In this document: positions 45,974-53,436 of the stretch, piece by piece | Layout: each line of letters begins with the position of its first letter | How positions within the stretch are numbered: position 1 is the stretch's first letter | DNA from: DATAOG01 sp963757395 | Lineage (GTDB): Bacteria > Pseudomonadota > Alphaproteobacteria > Geminicoccales > Geminicoccaceae | Direction of reading: 5' to 3' | DNA: 64,000 nucleotides | NCBI GenBank assembly: GCA_963757395.1 | Contig: CAVWRK010000003.1 | Span: 836,251 to 900,250 of the forward strand | Notes under the pieces: generated by a model | Told to the model about the DNA's origin: nothing | Databases searched by the model: none | Seen by the model: the letters and a program-made list of their open reading frames with translations, nothing else | Position numbers and translations under genes: made by a program

Positions 45974-46940
45974 GGCGCTGATGCGCGCCTCCGCGCTCGC
46001 GCGCCGGCTCGATCCGGCGGTGCTCTCGGCGTTTGCCTGCATCATCGTGCTGCTGCTGGTCGGCGGTCTCTACTCGACCAGCTTCTTCTCGCCGGAATAC
46101 CTCCTCCAGCAACTTCAGGTCGCCTCGTTCCTCGGCCTGGTCGCCACCGGCATGATGCTGATCATCCTCCTGGGTCACATCGATCTGTCGGTGCCCTGGG
46201 TGCTCACGGTCGGCGGCATGATGTCGACCGCGGCGGTCAGCTGGGGCGGGCCGTGGCCATACCTCGCGATCCCGTTCGGCATCTTCTGCGGCGCGGTGTT
46301 CGGCGCGGCCAACGGGATCGGCGTCGCCTACCTTCGCATCCCGGCGATGATCTTCACGCTCGGCATCAACGCGGTGGCGCAGGGGTTGATGGTGCTGCGG
46401 ACCGGCGGGTTCGCGCCGCAGGACCACGCCTCGGCGGCGATGCGCTTCATCGCCACCGACCGCATCGTGTTCGGCATTCCGATGGCAGTTCTGGTCTGGG
46501 CGCTGGTCGGCATCGCGATCGTCCTGCTGCTCAACCGAACCAGCTTCGGCCGCGCCATCTATGCCATCGGCAACAGCGAACGCGCCGCCTATCTTTCCGG
46601 CGCCGATACGCGCCGGGTCATCTTCCTCGCCTTCGTCGTCTCCGGCGCTCTGGCCGGGTTTGCAGGCGTTCTCCTCGCCGGCTATTCGACCAACGCCTTC
46701 CAGTCGATGGGCGATCCCTATCTGCTGCCCGCGATCGCCGCCGTCGTGCTCGGCGGCACCTCGATCCTCGGCGGGCGCGGGTCCTATCTTGGCACCGTCG
46801 CCGGCGTGATCCTGATCACGCTGCTCCAGAGCATCCTCTCGGTCATGCAGATGCCGGAGGCGGGCCGCCAGGTGATCTACGGCGTGGTGATCGTGGGCAT
46901 GCTGCTGGCCTACGGCCGCGGCGAGCGCGTGCAAGGATAA
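45960..46940 (+). CDS. Sugar ABC transporter permease 2
   Basis: The 326-aa permease resembles the first: GLVATGMMLIILLGHIDLSV, the coupling region IYAIGNSERAAYLSGADTRR, and AVVLGGTSILGGRGSYLGTV. MSSREALMRASALARRLDPA begins at ATG 45960 inside the previous gene. It completes the transporter. The SMP-30 lactonase gene starts 4 bp later, linking uptake to sugar-lactone metabolism. Confidence 0.94.
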   Translation: MSSREALMRASALARRLDPAVLSAFACIIVLLLVGGLYSTSFFSPEYLLQQLQVASFLGLVATGMMLIILLGHIDLSVPWVLTVGGMMSTAAVSWGGPWPYLAIPFGIFCGAVFGAANGIGVAYLRIPAMIFTLGINAVAQGLMVLRTGGFAPQDHASAAMRFIATDRIVFGIPMAVLVWALVGIAIVLLLNRTSFGRAIYAIGNSERAAYLSGADTRRVIFLAFVVSGALAGFAGVLLAGYSTNAFQSMGDPYLLPAIAAVVLGGTSILGGRGSYLGTVAGVILITLLQSILSVMQMPEAGRQVIYGVVIVGMLLAYGRGERVQG

Positions 46941-46944
46941 GCGG

Positions 46945-47855
46945 ATGTTCGAGACCTACGAGCTGATCGACCGGCGCTTTCGCCGCTATATCCTCGCCAA
47001 CTGCGTGGTCGCCAAGCTCTACACCGGGACGCTCTGGGCCGAGGGCCCCTGCTGGTTCGCCGACGGCGAGTTCCTGCTGTGGAGCGACATCCCGAACGAC
47101 CGCATGATGCGCTGGGTCGAGGGCCTGGGCGTCAACGTCTTCCGCCAGCCGGCCAACAACACCAACGGCCACACCCGCGATCGCGAGGGCCGCCTGATCT
47201 CCTGCGAGCATGGTGCCAGGCGGGTGACCCGGACCGAGGTCGACGGCTCCATCACGGTGCTCGCCGGCAGCTATCAGGGAAAACGGCTGAACTCACCGAA
47301 CGACGTCGTGGTCAAGTCGGACAACACGGTCTGGTTCACCGATCCCGCCTACGGCATCGATGCCGACTACGAGGGCCACAAGTCGGAAAGCGAGATCGGC
47401 GCCTGCCACGTCTACCGCCTCGATCCCGCGGCCGGCACGCTCGAGGTCGTGGCCGACGATTTTGCCCGCCCGAACGGCATCGCGTTCTCGCCCGACGAGC
47501 AGACGCTCTACGTCTCCGACACCGGCATGACCCACGACCCGGACGGGCCCCGCCACATCCGGGCGTTCGACGTCGCGGACGGCCGCCATCTGCGCAACGG
47601 CCGGGTGTTCGCGGTCTGCGAGCACGGCCTGTTCGACGGCTTCCGCCTCGACACCGAGGGCAACCTCTGGAGCCAGCGCCGGCGCCGGCGTCAACTGCTA
47701 CGACCCCGCGGGCGCGCTGCTCGGCCGCATCCCGATCCCGCGAGGGCGTCTCCAACGTCACCTTCGGCGGCCCCAAGCGCAACCGCCTGTTCATCACCGC
47801 CACCACCTCGCTCTACGCCGTCTACCTCAACGCCAACGGCGCCCAACGACCCTGA
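46945..47855 (+). CDS. SMP-30/gluconolactonase family protein, two frameshifts
   Basis: The beta-propeller lactonase begins MFETYELIDRRFRRYILANC and shows LWAEGPCWFADGEFLLWSDI (metal Glu), RLNSPNDVVVKSDNTVWFTD and ARPNGIAFSPDEQTLYVSD. Two extra C residues, near 47675 and 47740, shift the frame; corrected, the protein continues AGAGVNCYDPAGALLGRIPI, EGVSNVTFGGPKRNRLFITA and ends LNANGAQRP at the TGA 47853-47855, about 302 aa. It would open a sugar lactone produced from the imported sugar. Its last 114 bp recur twice downstream. Confidence 0.88.
47742..47855 (+). repeat. SMP-30 3'-end repeat, copy 1 (in the parent gene)
   Basis: This is the 3' end of the SMP-30 gene (EGVSNVTFGGPKRNRLFITA through GAQRP and stop). 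Closely related copies lie at 48626-48738 and 52165-52278, detached from the rest of the gene. By eye the copies agree at roughly 85-90% of positions. Each copy ends one accessory block and starts the next. Confidence 0.85.
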
Positions 47856-47870
47856 GGCTGCCGGCAGCCC

Positions 47871-48215
47871 TCACGCGATCCGAGCCGGCTCGATCGCGGC
47901 CAGCTGATCCCTCAGGCTCGCCCGCTCCCGTGCGAGGTCGAATTCGTCCTGAAGGCGCAGCAGGATACCCGCGCTTGCCACCCCGAGGCGCTCGAAGCGC
48001 AGGGCCATCCCTGCCGTCACGGCCCGGCGCCCGGCCAGGATATCGTGCAACATCTGGCGGGAAATCCCGATGCGCCGCGCCGTCTCGGCGACCGTCAGGC
48101 GAAGCCCCTCGGAGATCGCTTCCCCGACCACCTCGCCGGGGTGAACGGGCGGGAAGCCCGGCTCGGCAGCGGCCGGGATCTCAGTGATATTGTTCGAGGT
48201 CAACTCGGTAGACAT
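47871..48215 (-). CDS. higA: HigA-type antitoxin
   Basis: The protein of about 114 aa has a Xre-family HTH: FPPVHPGEVVGEAISEGLRL then TVAETARRIGISRQMLHDIL and AGRRAVTAGMALRFERLG, the VapI/HigA signature. The start is ATG 48215 or 48221, inside the end of the toxin gene, after GGGGGCAGG. HigA neutralises HigB and represses the operon. It lies directly after SMP-30 repeat copy 1, 15 bp from the SMP-30 stop, on the opposite strand. Confidence 0.9.
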   Translation of the reverse strand: MSTELTSNNITEIPAAAEPGFPPVHPGEVVGEAISEGLRLTVAETARRIGISRQMLHDILAGRRAVTAGMALRFERLGVASAGILLRLQDEFDLARERASLRDQLAAIEPARIA

Positions 48216-48462
48216 GATCATCCTGCCCCCATTCGAACGTGATCCGCCAAGGCCCGTTGACATCGATCGCCCATCGCCCCGCCCGATCGCCTTTCAAGGG
48301 ATGAAGCCGGTACCCGGCAACATCGATGTCCGCCAACTTGACCGCGCCGTGCAGCACCGCGAGGCGTGGGCGGACGCGGCTCGCGAGCTTAGGCGGGACG
48401 CCGGACGCCTTGCCGGTGTTGAAGAACGAAGCCAACCCCTTATGGCGAAAGCTCCTGATCAT
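48181..48462 (-). CDS. higB: HigB/RelE-type toxin
   Basis: The 93-aa protein from ATG 48462 reads MIRSFRHKGLASFFNTGKAS, KLASRVRPRLAVLHGA, DIDVAGYRLHPLKGDRAGRW and WRITFEWGQDDHVYRVDLEQ, the HigB (plasmid killer) family of ribosome-dependent mRNA interferases. As usual for this family the toxin gene precedes the antitoxin gene; the two overlap by about 35 bp. The frame extends to 48492 upstream, but MIRSF is the typical start. Confidence 0.9.
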   Translation of the reverse strand: MIRSFRHKGLASFFNTGKASGVPPKLASRVRPRLAVLHGAVKLADIDVAGYRLHPLKGDRAGRWAIDVNGPWRITFEWGQDDHVYRVDLEQYH

Positions 48463-48625
48463 GGCACCTAGATGTAAAGCATTGCTTGACACGAGTTAAG
48501 CGAGAGTTGACACTCCAGCTCAGGGACGGCCGCACTGGATCGATCCGTTGGACAGCGATCCAGCATCGCAGCGACCTCCCCGCCGACGCGAGGCTCGCCG
48601 GCACGCGACCGCATCCCCGATCCCA

Positions 48626-48738
48626 GAGCCGGTCTCCAACGTCACCTTCGGCGGCCCAGGCGCCACCGCCAGTTCATCACCGCCACGACCTCCCGCTACG
48701 CCGTCTACCTCAACGCCAACGGCGTCCAGCGGCCGTGA
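48626..48738 (+). repeat. SMP-30 3'-end repeat, copy 2 (remnant)
   Basis: A detached copy of the SMP-30 3' end (VSNVTFGG, then FITATTSRYAVYLNANG in broken frames) ending at a TGA at 48736-48738. It carries internal indels relative to copies 1 and 3 and has no upstream lactonase domain, so it is a pseudogene fragment. The ~160 bp before it (48463-48625) contain nothing else I recognise. It precedes the Phd/PIN pair. Confidence 0.82.
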
Positions 48739-48786
48739 GTGTCGAGGGCCGAGACGGGCGTGAGCGAAGCGACTATTTGTGGGTTC

Positions 48787-49038
48787 ATGCGGACGATCTC
48801 AGCCATCGATGCCAAGGCCCGCTTTGGCCAGCTTCTCGATGCCGCCGAACGGGCACCGGTGACGGTCACCAGAAAAGGCCGGCCGGCGGCCGTCGTCATG
48901 TCGGTCGAGGATTACGAGCGGCTGCGCGGGGCGGCCTGGCAGCGACTGGCCGAGACCATGGCAATCGGGCGCCAGGCTGCGGCCGAGCGAGGCCTCACCG
49001 ATGAGCGGCTCGACGAGCTGCTCGCCGATGAGAGCTGA
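48787..49038 (+). CDS. Phd/YefM-type antitoxin
   Basis: The 83-aa protein from ATG 48787 reads MRTISAIDAKARFGQLLDAA, then ERAPVTVTRKGRPAAVVMSV and EDYERLRG, the Phd/YefM DNA-binding fold, followed by a C-terminal toxin-binding tail (ERGLTDERLDELLADES). The frame opens earlier, at 48739, but MRTIS is the conserved start. It overlaps the PIN toxin gene by 11 bp. Confidence 0.9.
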   Translation: MRTISAIDAKARFGQLLDAAERAPVTVTRKGRPAAVVMSVEDYERLRGAAWQRLAETMAIGRQAAAERGLTDERLDELLADES

Positions 49039-49439
49039 GCGCTGCGTCCTCGACACCAACGTTCCGATCAGCGCGCTCCTGCAGCCGAGCGGCCGGACCG
49101 CGCAGGTTCTCGACGCGATCCGTGCAGCGGGCGGTGTGATCCTTCTTTTCGAATGAGACGTTCGCCGAGCTGGCGTCGCGGCTGCGGCGGCCGAAGTTCG
49201 ACCGCTATGTCGACCAGACGCTGCGGCAACGCTTTCTGTCGGACCTGGCGAGCGTGGCCGAATGGGTGACGGTCGCCGGGCGGATCCGTGTCTGTCGCGA
49301 CCCGGACGACGACAAGTTCCTCGAGACGGCGATCAATGGTGAGGCCAGCTGCATCGTAACCGGTGATGCGGATCTCCTGGCGCTCGACCCATTCGATGGG
49401 CTCCGGATTCTGACCCCGCGCGCCTTCCTCGAGCCGTAG
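49028..49439 (+). CDS. PIN-domain toxin, frameshifted
   Basis: This ribonuclease toxin begins MRAERCVLDTNVPISALLQP with the first catalytic Asp, then after the break NETFAELASRLRRPKFDRYV, DPDDDKFLETAINGEA and IVTGDADLLALDPFD, supplying the remaining acidic residues. An extra T in the run at 49146-49149 shifts the frame and would stop the protein at LLFE; removing it gives about 136 aa. It is a putative-toxin PIN family (PIN_3) member paired with the Phd antitoxin. Confidence 0.85.
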
Positions 49440-49453
49440 AGCCGGGCATCGGG

Positions 49454-50569
49454 CTAGTGGCGTGACTGGGCATAGTGGCGGGCGAGGGCGTCGCCGCCGA
49501 AGTCGTTGGCGAGGTCGCGCCACACGGTGTGGATGTGGTTCACGCCGCGCTGGGTGTTGTCGTATTCGATGAACAGCCGCTCGCCCTGGATCCGGTAGTA
49601 ATGCGGCTCGCCCCGCTCGGCGCTGCCCGCCCAGAGGAAGCCCAGCCGGTCGAACTCGCCTTCGACCAGGCGCGCCTGCTGGTCGGCAAGCTGGTCGGGC
49701 AGGCGCGCGAGATAGCAGCCCAGCAGCTCGCGCAGGATCGACGTCTGGCCGGCATCGAGCACCCTGACCGGAATCCCCTTCGGCTCGGCCGTGAAGCTCA
49801 AAGCATCGAGGTGAGCTTCCTCGAGGCCGAGCGTTGCTTCCATGTCCGCCTGCATGCCGCTCAAGAGCTGGGCAATTCGGCCGTCAAACCGCCGGCGCCA
49901 GATGTCGGTCACCGGCAGCGGCCGATGGCCCACCTCGAGCTTCGGCCGGTTGCTGCCGACCAGATCGGCAGGCGCCACCGCAGATACCAGCGCCCGCGCG
50001 CGCTGCTGCTCGCCCAGCGCCCGGAACAGCTCGCGGCCGAGGTCCTCCGCGGCGGCCAGCGGGCGGTGCAGATGCGGCCCCAAGAGCGGGCTCACGGCCG
50101 GATCGGCGCCGAGGAAATTCGGGGTCGAGGCCACCACCTCGCCGCCGATGATGGTGTAGTGCAGCGACACGTGGTGGCCGCCGAACCGCCAGCCCCAGGG
50201 CGCGTCGCCACCCGGCTCGCCGAAGATCGTGATGTAGTACAGCTGCGGGTCGCGACCGCGCTCGCGGCCGAAGTCGACCGACCAGCCTTCGAGCTGATCC
50301 AGGATGTCGTCGAGCCCCATGATCACGGCGACGGTCACGTAGCCGGGCGTGGACAGGCCGGTTGCTACCAGCCGATGGACGTTTTGCCGCTGGACCCCGC
50401 CCATGGCGGCGAGCGGCAGGCCGCCGTGATCGGTCGGCGTGTAGTACCACAGGCGGCGCTCGTCCTCGTCCGGAAACGGCCGGCAGGCGACCCGGCGCTG
50501 CGCCTGATCCCACGAGTCGATCAGCATGGCCGCCGCCTCGGCCATGCGCCCCGCTACCATCGACGTCAT
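49454..50569 (-). CDS. DUF3500 domain protein
   Basis: The 371-aa protein contains WYYTPTDHGGLPLAAMGGVQ, GDAPWGWRFGGHHVSLHYTI, VASTPNFLGADPAVSPLLG and PHYYRIQGERLFIEYDNTQR, all typical of DUF3500, a family of unknown function often annotated as secreted or associated with catabolism. No signal peptide is visible. It begins MTSMVAGRMAEAAAMLIDSW at ATG 50569. It lies in the accessory block between SMP-30 repeat copies 2 and 3. Confidence 0.85.
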   Translation of the reverse strand: MTSMVAGRMAEAAAMLIDSWDQAQRRVACRPFPDEDERRLWYYTPTDHGGLPLAAMGGVQRQNVHRLVATGLSTPGYVTVAVIMGLDDILDQLEGWSVDFGRERGRDPQLYYITIFGEPGGDAPWGWRFGGHHVSLHYTIIGGEVVASTPNFLGADPAVSPLLGPHLHRPLAAAEDLGRELFRALGEQQRARALVSAVAPADLVGSNRPKLEVGHRPLPVTDIWRRRFDGRIAQLLSGMQADMEATLGLEEAHLDALSFTAEPKGIPVRVLDAGQTSILRELLGCYLARLPDQLADQQARLVEGEFDRLGFLWAGSAERGEPHYYRIQGERLFIEYDNTQRGVNHIHTVWRDLANDFGGDALARHYAQSRH

Positions 50570-50620
50570 CGTTTTTCCCCACCGCCTCGTGGACTGCGAA
50601 CCCCGTGCTCAGGATCGCTC

Positions 50621-50809
50621 ATGACCCAGGCGTTGTCGACATCGGATCGGCGGCCGAGGCGGATCGGCGGCCGAGGCGGCGCCCGCCAGAGCCGCGGCCG
50701 GGGCTTCAAGGTCAGTCGCGGTGCCTACGTCGAGCTTAGCGGCACGAGGGTAGCCGCGATGATGCGCAGCCAGAACCGAATCCGCAGCCCCTTCGGCGTC
50801 TATCACTAA
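50621..50809 (+). CDS. Possible small basic protein
   Basis: A 62-aa frame from ATG 50621 (MTQALSTSDRRPRRIGGRGG, ending IRSPFGVYH) is Arg/Gly-rich. The DNA has a 17-bp tandem duplication (GGATCGGCGGCCGAGGC, twice in the stretch 50643-50680). I do not recognise the product. It occupies most of the 281 bp between the DUF3500 start and the next gene; it may be non-coding. Confidence 0.25.
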   Translation: MTQALSTSDRRPRRIGGRGGARQSRGRGFKVSRGAYVELSGTRVAAMMRSQNRIRSPFGVYH

Positions 50810-50850
50810 TTCCTGCCCTCTACGCGCTCCCGCGCCTCTGGTTGTCGACG

Positions 50851-51183
50851 CTAGGGGCACCATTCGTGCTCACGTATAGCGGGAAAGATTGGAGTGATCT
50901 CCGAGCACTCGCGCACCATCTCTAAGAGGCGTGCGCGTAGCTCTTCAGGCGACAGCCCCCGAGGCCACCATGCCGGCTCGCCCGGGGCGTTAGGGTCGTA
51001 CATGCCGTGCTCCATGGCATAGAGCACATGTGCGACAGTTGTAGGGGGCCACGGCTCGCCCTTTAGCAGCGCCTCCGGGCGCTCTCGCCCTGCGCCAGAC
51101 AATTCGTTCGGCACATGATAATTCCCTGCTGCCGCCCCCTGCACAAGGACGGCCATGCTGGCGGCCAACAGCAAAACCCTCAT
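50851..51183 (-). CDS. Secreted hypothetical protein
   Basis: The 110-aa protein from ATG 51183 has a signal peptide (MRVLLLAASMAVLVQGAAAG) and a mature part reading NYHVPNELSGAGRERPEALL, then VLYAMEHGMYDPN and RLLEMVRECSEITPIFPAI, with two cysteines. I do not recognise a family. Base composition is less GC-rich than the core genome, consistent with acquired DNA. It lies between the DUF3500 gene and the M24 chimera. Confidence 0.6.
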   Translation of the reverse strand: MRVLLLAASMAVLVQGAAAGNYHVPNELSGAGRERPEALLKGEPWPPTTVAHVLYAMEHGMYDPNAPGEPAWWPRGLSPEELRARLLEMVRECSEITPIFPAIREHEWCP

Positions 51184-51361
51184 GGCAGGGCTCCCCCAAT
51201 GCAACCCTCCGATCCTGTTCCTCACCATGTGGAATCCTGCTGAAAAGGGACGCGCGCAGCAGTTGGATCTCGAGTTCGGTCAGGGCTTTGGGCTCTGGCA
51301 CCTGCGCCGTGAGATACCAGCCGAACAAGGCGATGGCGACGATGAGGAACAGTCCGATCAT
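50990..51361 (-). CDS. Possible small membrane-anchored protein
   Basis: From ATG 51361 the frame starts with a hydrophobic segment (MIGLFLIVAIALFGWYLTAQ) and then VPEPKALTELEIQLLRASLF, preceded by GGGGGAG. The first 50 residues look real, but the rest overlaps the secreted-protein gene in another frame and looks like non-coding translation. The true gene may be short, with its stop lost to an indel. Product unknown. Confidence 0.35.
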   Translation of the reverse strand: MIGLFLIVAIALFGWYLTAQVPEPKALTELEIQLLRASLFSRIPHGEEQDRRVALGEPCHEGFAVGRQHGRPCAGGGSRELSCAERIVWRRARAPGGAAKGRAVAPYNCRTCALCHGARHVRP

Positions 51362-51367
51362 CGGCAA

Positions 51368-51814
51368 AGGGCTCCCCCGTCCTTAAAACAGATGAGCTTG
51401 ACGATTTCATCCCCCCTCGTGGCCGCGCCAGGTTAGGCGTCGTGGCAGCTACTCCCCGGCCCCCAGGCAACCGCGGGAAAGGCAGTCATCCTGCCGTCGG
51501 ACAGTATGCCCGGACCGCATTTCCCACCGTCGAGCGTGACTATCGGAGGGGCATGGAAGACGGCGGGCCGCCTCATGGCGCGGCCGGGCTGGAGAGGGGC
51601 TATGTGAGCCGGCTTCGAGGATGGCGGGACAAGGGGGTGATGGGCCTGGCCTGCACAACCTTCAGCCATAGGGGCGGGGCGGTCTAACTTCCTCCACGGG
51701 GCGAAGTCCATGGGCGCGAGGGCGCTTTTGGAGCGGAGGTCGAAGGCCGGAGCGGTGCCCACAGGGCGCAAAGGGTGCTAAGATTTGTTGGACAAGTCCA
51801 TCTGGAGGCACGCA
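51368..51814. other. Stretch without a recognised gene
   Basis: About 450 bp upstream of the M24/SMP-30 chimera. Several short frames exist on both strands but none has a recognisable domain, signal peptide or convincing ribosome-binding site. GGAGG immediately before 51815 is the RBS of the chimera. Confidence 0.4.
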
Positions 51815-52278
51815 ATGGCGCTGCACTTCTCTCGCGCAGAATTTGAGGCTAGGCGGGCGCTAGCGCTGAACACCATGTCGGCTCGCGGGCTTGACGCTAT
51901 TCTGATGTTCAAGCAGGAGAGCATGTACTGGCTGACGGGCTACGACAGCTTCGGCTACTGTTTTTTCCAGTGCCTGGTGCTGCGGGCGGATGGCGATCTG
52001 GTGCTGCTGACCCGGACGCCGGACCTGAGGCAGGCGCAGCACACCTCGCTGCTCGAGGACATCCGAATCTGGGTCGACCGGGCGGACAGCGACCCGGCCC
52101 GGCAGCTCTGCGAGCTGCTCGCCGACAAGGGGCTCGCCGGCACACCGCCGCATCACCGATCCCCGAGGGCGTCTCCGACGTCACCTTCGGCGGCACCAGG
52201 CGCAACCGCCAGTTCATCACCGCCACGACCTCCCGCTACGCCGTCTACCTCAACGCCAACGGCGCCCAACGGCCGTGA
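51815..52278 (+). pseudogene. Chimera: M24-peptidase N-terminus fused to SMP-30 3' end
   Basis: From ATG 51815 (GGAGG six bases upstream) the first ~110 codons closely match the intact M24 gene at 53437: LHF, then MFKQESMYWLTGYDSFGYCF and the following VLRADGDLVLLTRTPDLRQA are identical, and divergence is mostly in the first 30 residues. After ADKGLAG near 52141 the match ends abruptly and the DNA becomes SMP-30 repeat copy 3, with the SMP-30 frame offset. The result encodes neither a peptidase catalytic domain nor a propeller. It looks like the product of a deletion or recombination between a duplicated M24 gene and an SMP-30 gene. Confidence 0.85.
52165..52278 (+). repeat. SMP-30 3'-end repeat, copy 3 (remnant)
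   Basis: Third copy of the SMP-30 gene end (EGVSDVTFGGTRRNRQFITA through GAQRP and TGA at 52276-52278). It is fused to the M24 fragment on its left and followed after 11 bp by the lower-GC protease block. It resembles copy 2 more than copy 1 (shared CGCCAGTTC and CCCGCTACGCC). Confidence 0.85.
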
Positions 52279-52289
52279 TCGTCTGCGCC

Positions 52290-53129
52290 TTACGCAGTTG
52301 GACTAGACGGTGCAGCAACCGCCGTGCTCCGGACGCGGCCTTCAAACACCTTCAAATAACGTGACTTCCGACAGTCGTGATCATACATGCAATAGAGCAG
52401 CCAAATGCGCTGCCAAACTGAATCATCCGGAGGAAGATACTCAACCTTCAAACCCAAAGCCGTCGCCTCGGCGTGGCCGATGACGGAGCCATGCGAATAG
52501 TACACATCGCGAGATGAGAGTTTTTGCACTGCATCATCGATTTCCTGCTGCGAACAACCTTTCATCATACCTGCTGCTAACAAATTTTTGGCAAGTGCCC
52601 TCGATTGTTGAAGTCCGTAGTGTCCGTATTGATGTAGAACAAAATTCTGCTGAGCTATCTGTGGTTGCACAAGAATTGTACGAGGTATTCCCTGCACGGA
52701 GGGCTCGATCGGCCCTAGCTCTGAAGAGGCTCCCATGACGATGCGGTTGGCAGCCAAACAGACCAGCGTGCCATTGCTTTTAGCGGCGTTGGCGACAATT
52801 GCACGGAAATCAGCGGTTAAATTTTGGATTAGCGTCACGACGGCCTGGGTCGCGTCAGTTTGCCCGCCACTGGTCTCCAGCAGCAAGTCGACTGGCTCCT
52901 TGCCAACATCGCCGAGCAACTCTGCCATGTAGGCAGCGTCTCGCAGGTCGATATCCGACCCCTTCTCATATCTATTGGCGAAGTACACGACGAAGCGCCT
53001 TCCCGTGATCTCCTCGAGATCGCGGATCAGAAGCTGCCTAAGGTAGCGATCCTTTTGCTCCGCCCAAAACAGCGGCGACTGCTTCGGGAGTTCAGTGGTC
53101 CTCGGGAATTTCTCGTCTCTTTGGATCAT
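52290..53129 (-). CDS. SDH-family Clp-fold serine protease
   Basis: The 279-aa protein from ATG 53129 matches the SDH (serine dehydrogenase proteinase) family of Clp/SppA-like folds: RFVVYFANRYEKGSDIDLRD, VDLLLETSGGQTDATQAVV, AAKSNGTLVCLAANRIVMGA and SSELGPIEPSVQG. The Ser in AKSNGT is the likely nucleophile by analogy. There is no clear membrane anchor. Base composition is about half A+T, far below the surrounding genome, and codon use differs, indicating recent transfer. It overlaps the small upstream gene by 38 bp, so the two are probably coupled. Confidence 0.85.
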   Translation of the reverse strand: MIQRDEKFPRTTELPKQSPLFWAEQKDRYLRQLLIRDLEEITGRRFVVYFANRYEKGSDIDLRDAAYMAELLGDVGKEPVDLLLETSGGQTDATQAVVTLIQNLTADFRAIVANAAKSNGTLVCLAANRIVMGASSELGPIEPSVQGIPRTILVQPQIAQQNFVLHQYGHYGLQQSRALAKNLLAAGMMKGCSQQEIDDAVQKLSSRDVYYSHGSVIGHAEATALGLKVEYLPPDDSVWQRIWLLYCMYDHDCRKSRYLKVFEGRVRSTAVAAPSSPTA

Positions 53130-53301
53130 CGGGCCCAGGTTCCGGTTCGGGCTCTCCCTCTCCCTGTATGAGCCGGCGCATCGCCTCGAAATCGGGCTCA
53201 GGCTGCTTGACCGGGTCGACGACGTGCATGTTAACCGGCTCTCCAACCGGCTTCGGCCGGAAGAGCTGTTCCACGTCGATGGAGCCGATCGAAGAGCGCA
53301 T
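53092..53301 (-). CDS. Small acidic protein coupled to the SDH protease
   Basis: The 69-aa protein from ATG 53301 (MRSSIGSIDVEQLFRPKPVG) continues EPDFEAMRRLIQG and ends with a Glu/Pro-rich tail (EGEPEPEPGPDDPKRREIPE). I do not recognise a family. Its 3' end overlaps the SDH protease start, which suggests cotranslation and perhaps a partner, substrate or regulator role (inference only). Composition is intermediate to low GC. Confidence 0.6.
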   Translation of the reverse strand: MRSSIGSIDVEQLFRPKPVGEPVNMHVVDPVKQPEPDFEAMRRLIQGEGEPEPEPGPDDPKRREIPEDH

Positions 53302-53436
53302 GGCCGGACCGTCCGTTGTTCGTGTGGCGTTGCAGCTCAACTGCTCGTCTAGCTAGGTCGCCGCTCATTAACGCAACTCTCGCATATATCGCAGCATCAA
53401 GCTAATAAAATATGGGAACCGTGCTCGAGGAATGCG

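Noticed and set aside
47742..52278. Diversity-generating retroelement, with the SMP-30 3'-end copies as template and variable repeats
   Set aside because: There is no reverse transcriptase or Avd-like gene nearby, and the differences between copies are not confined to adenine positions and include indels.
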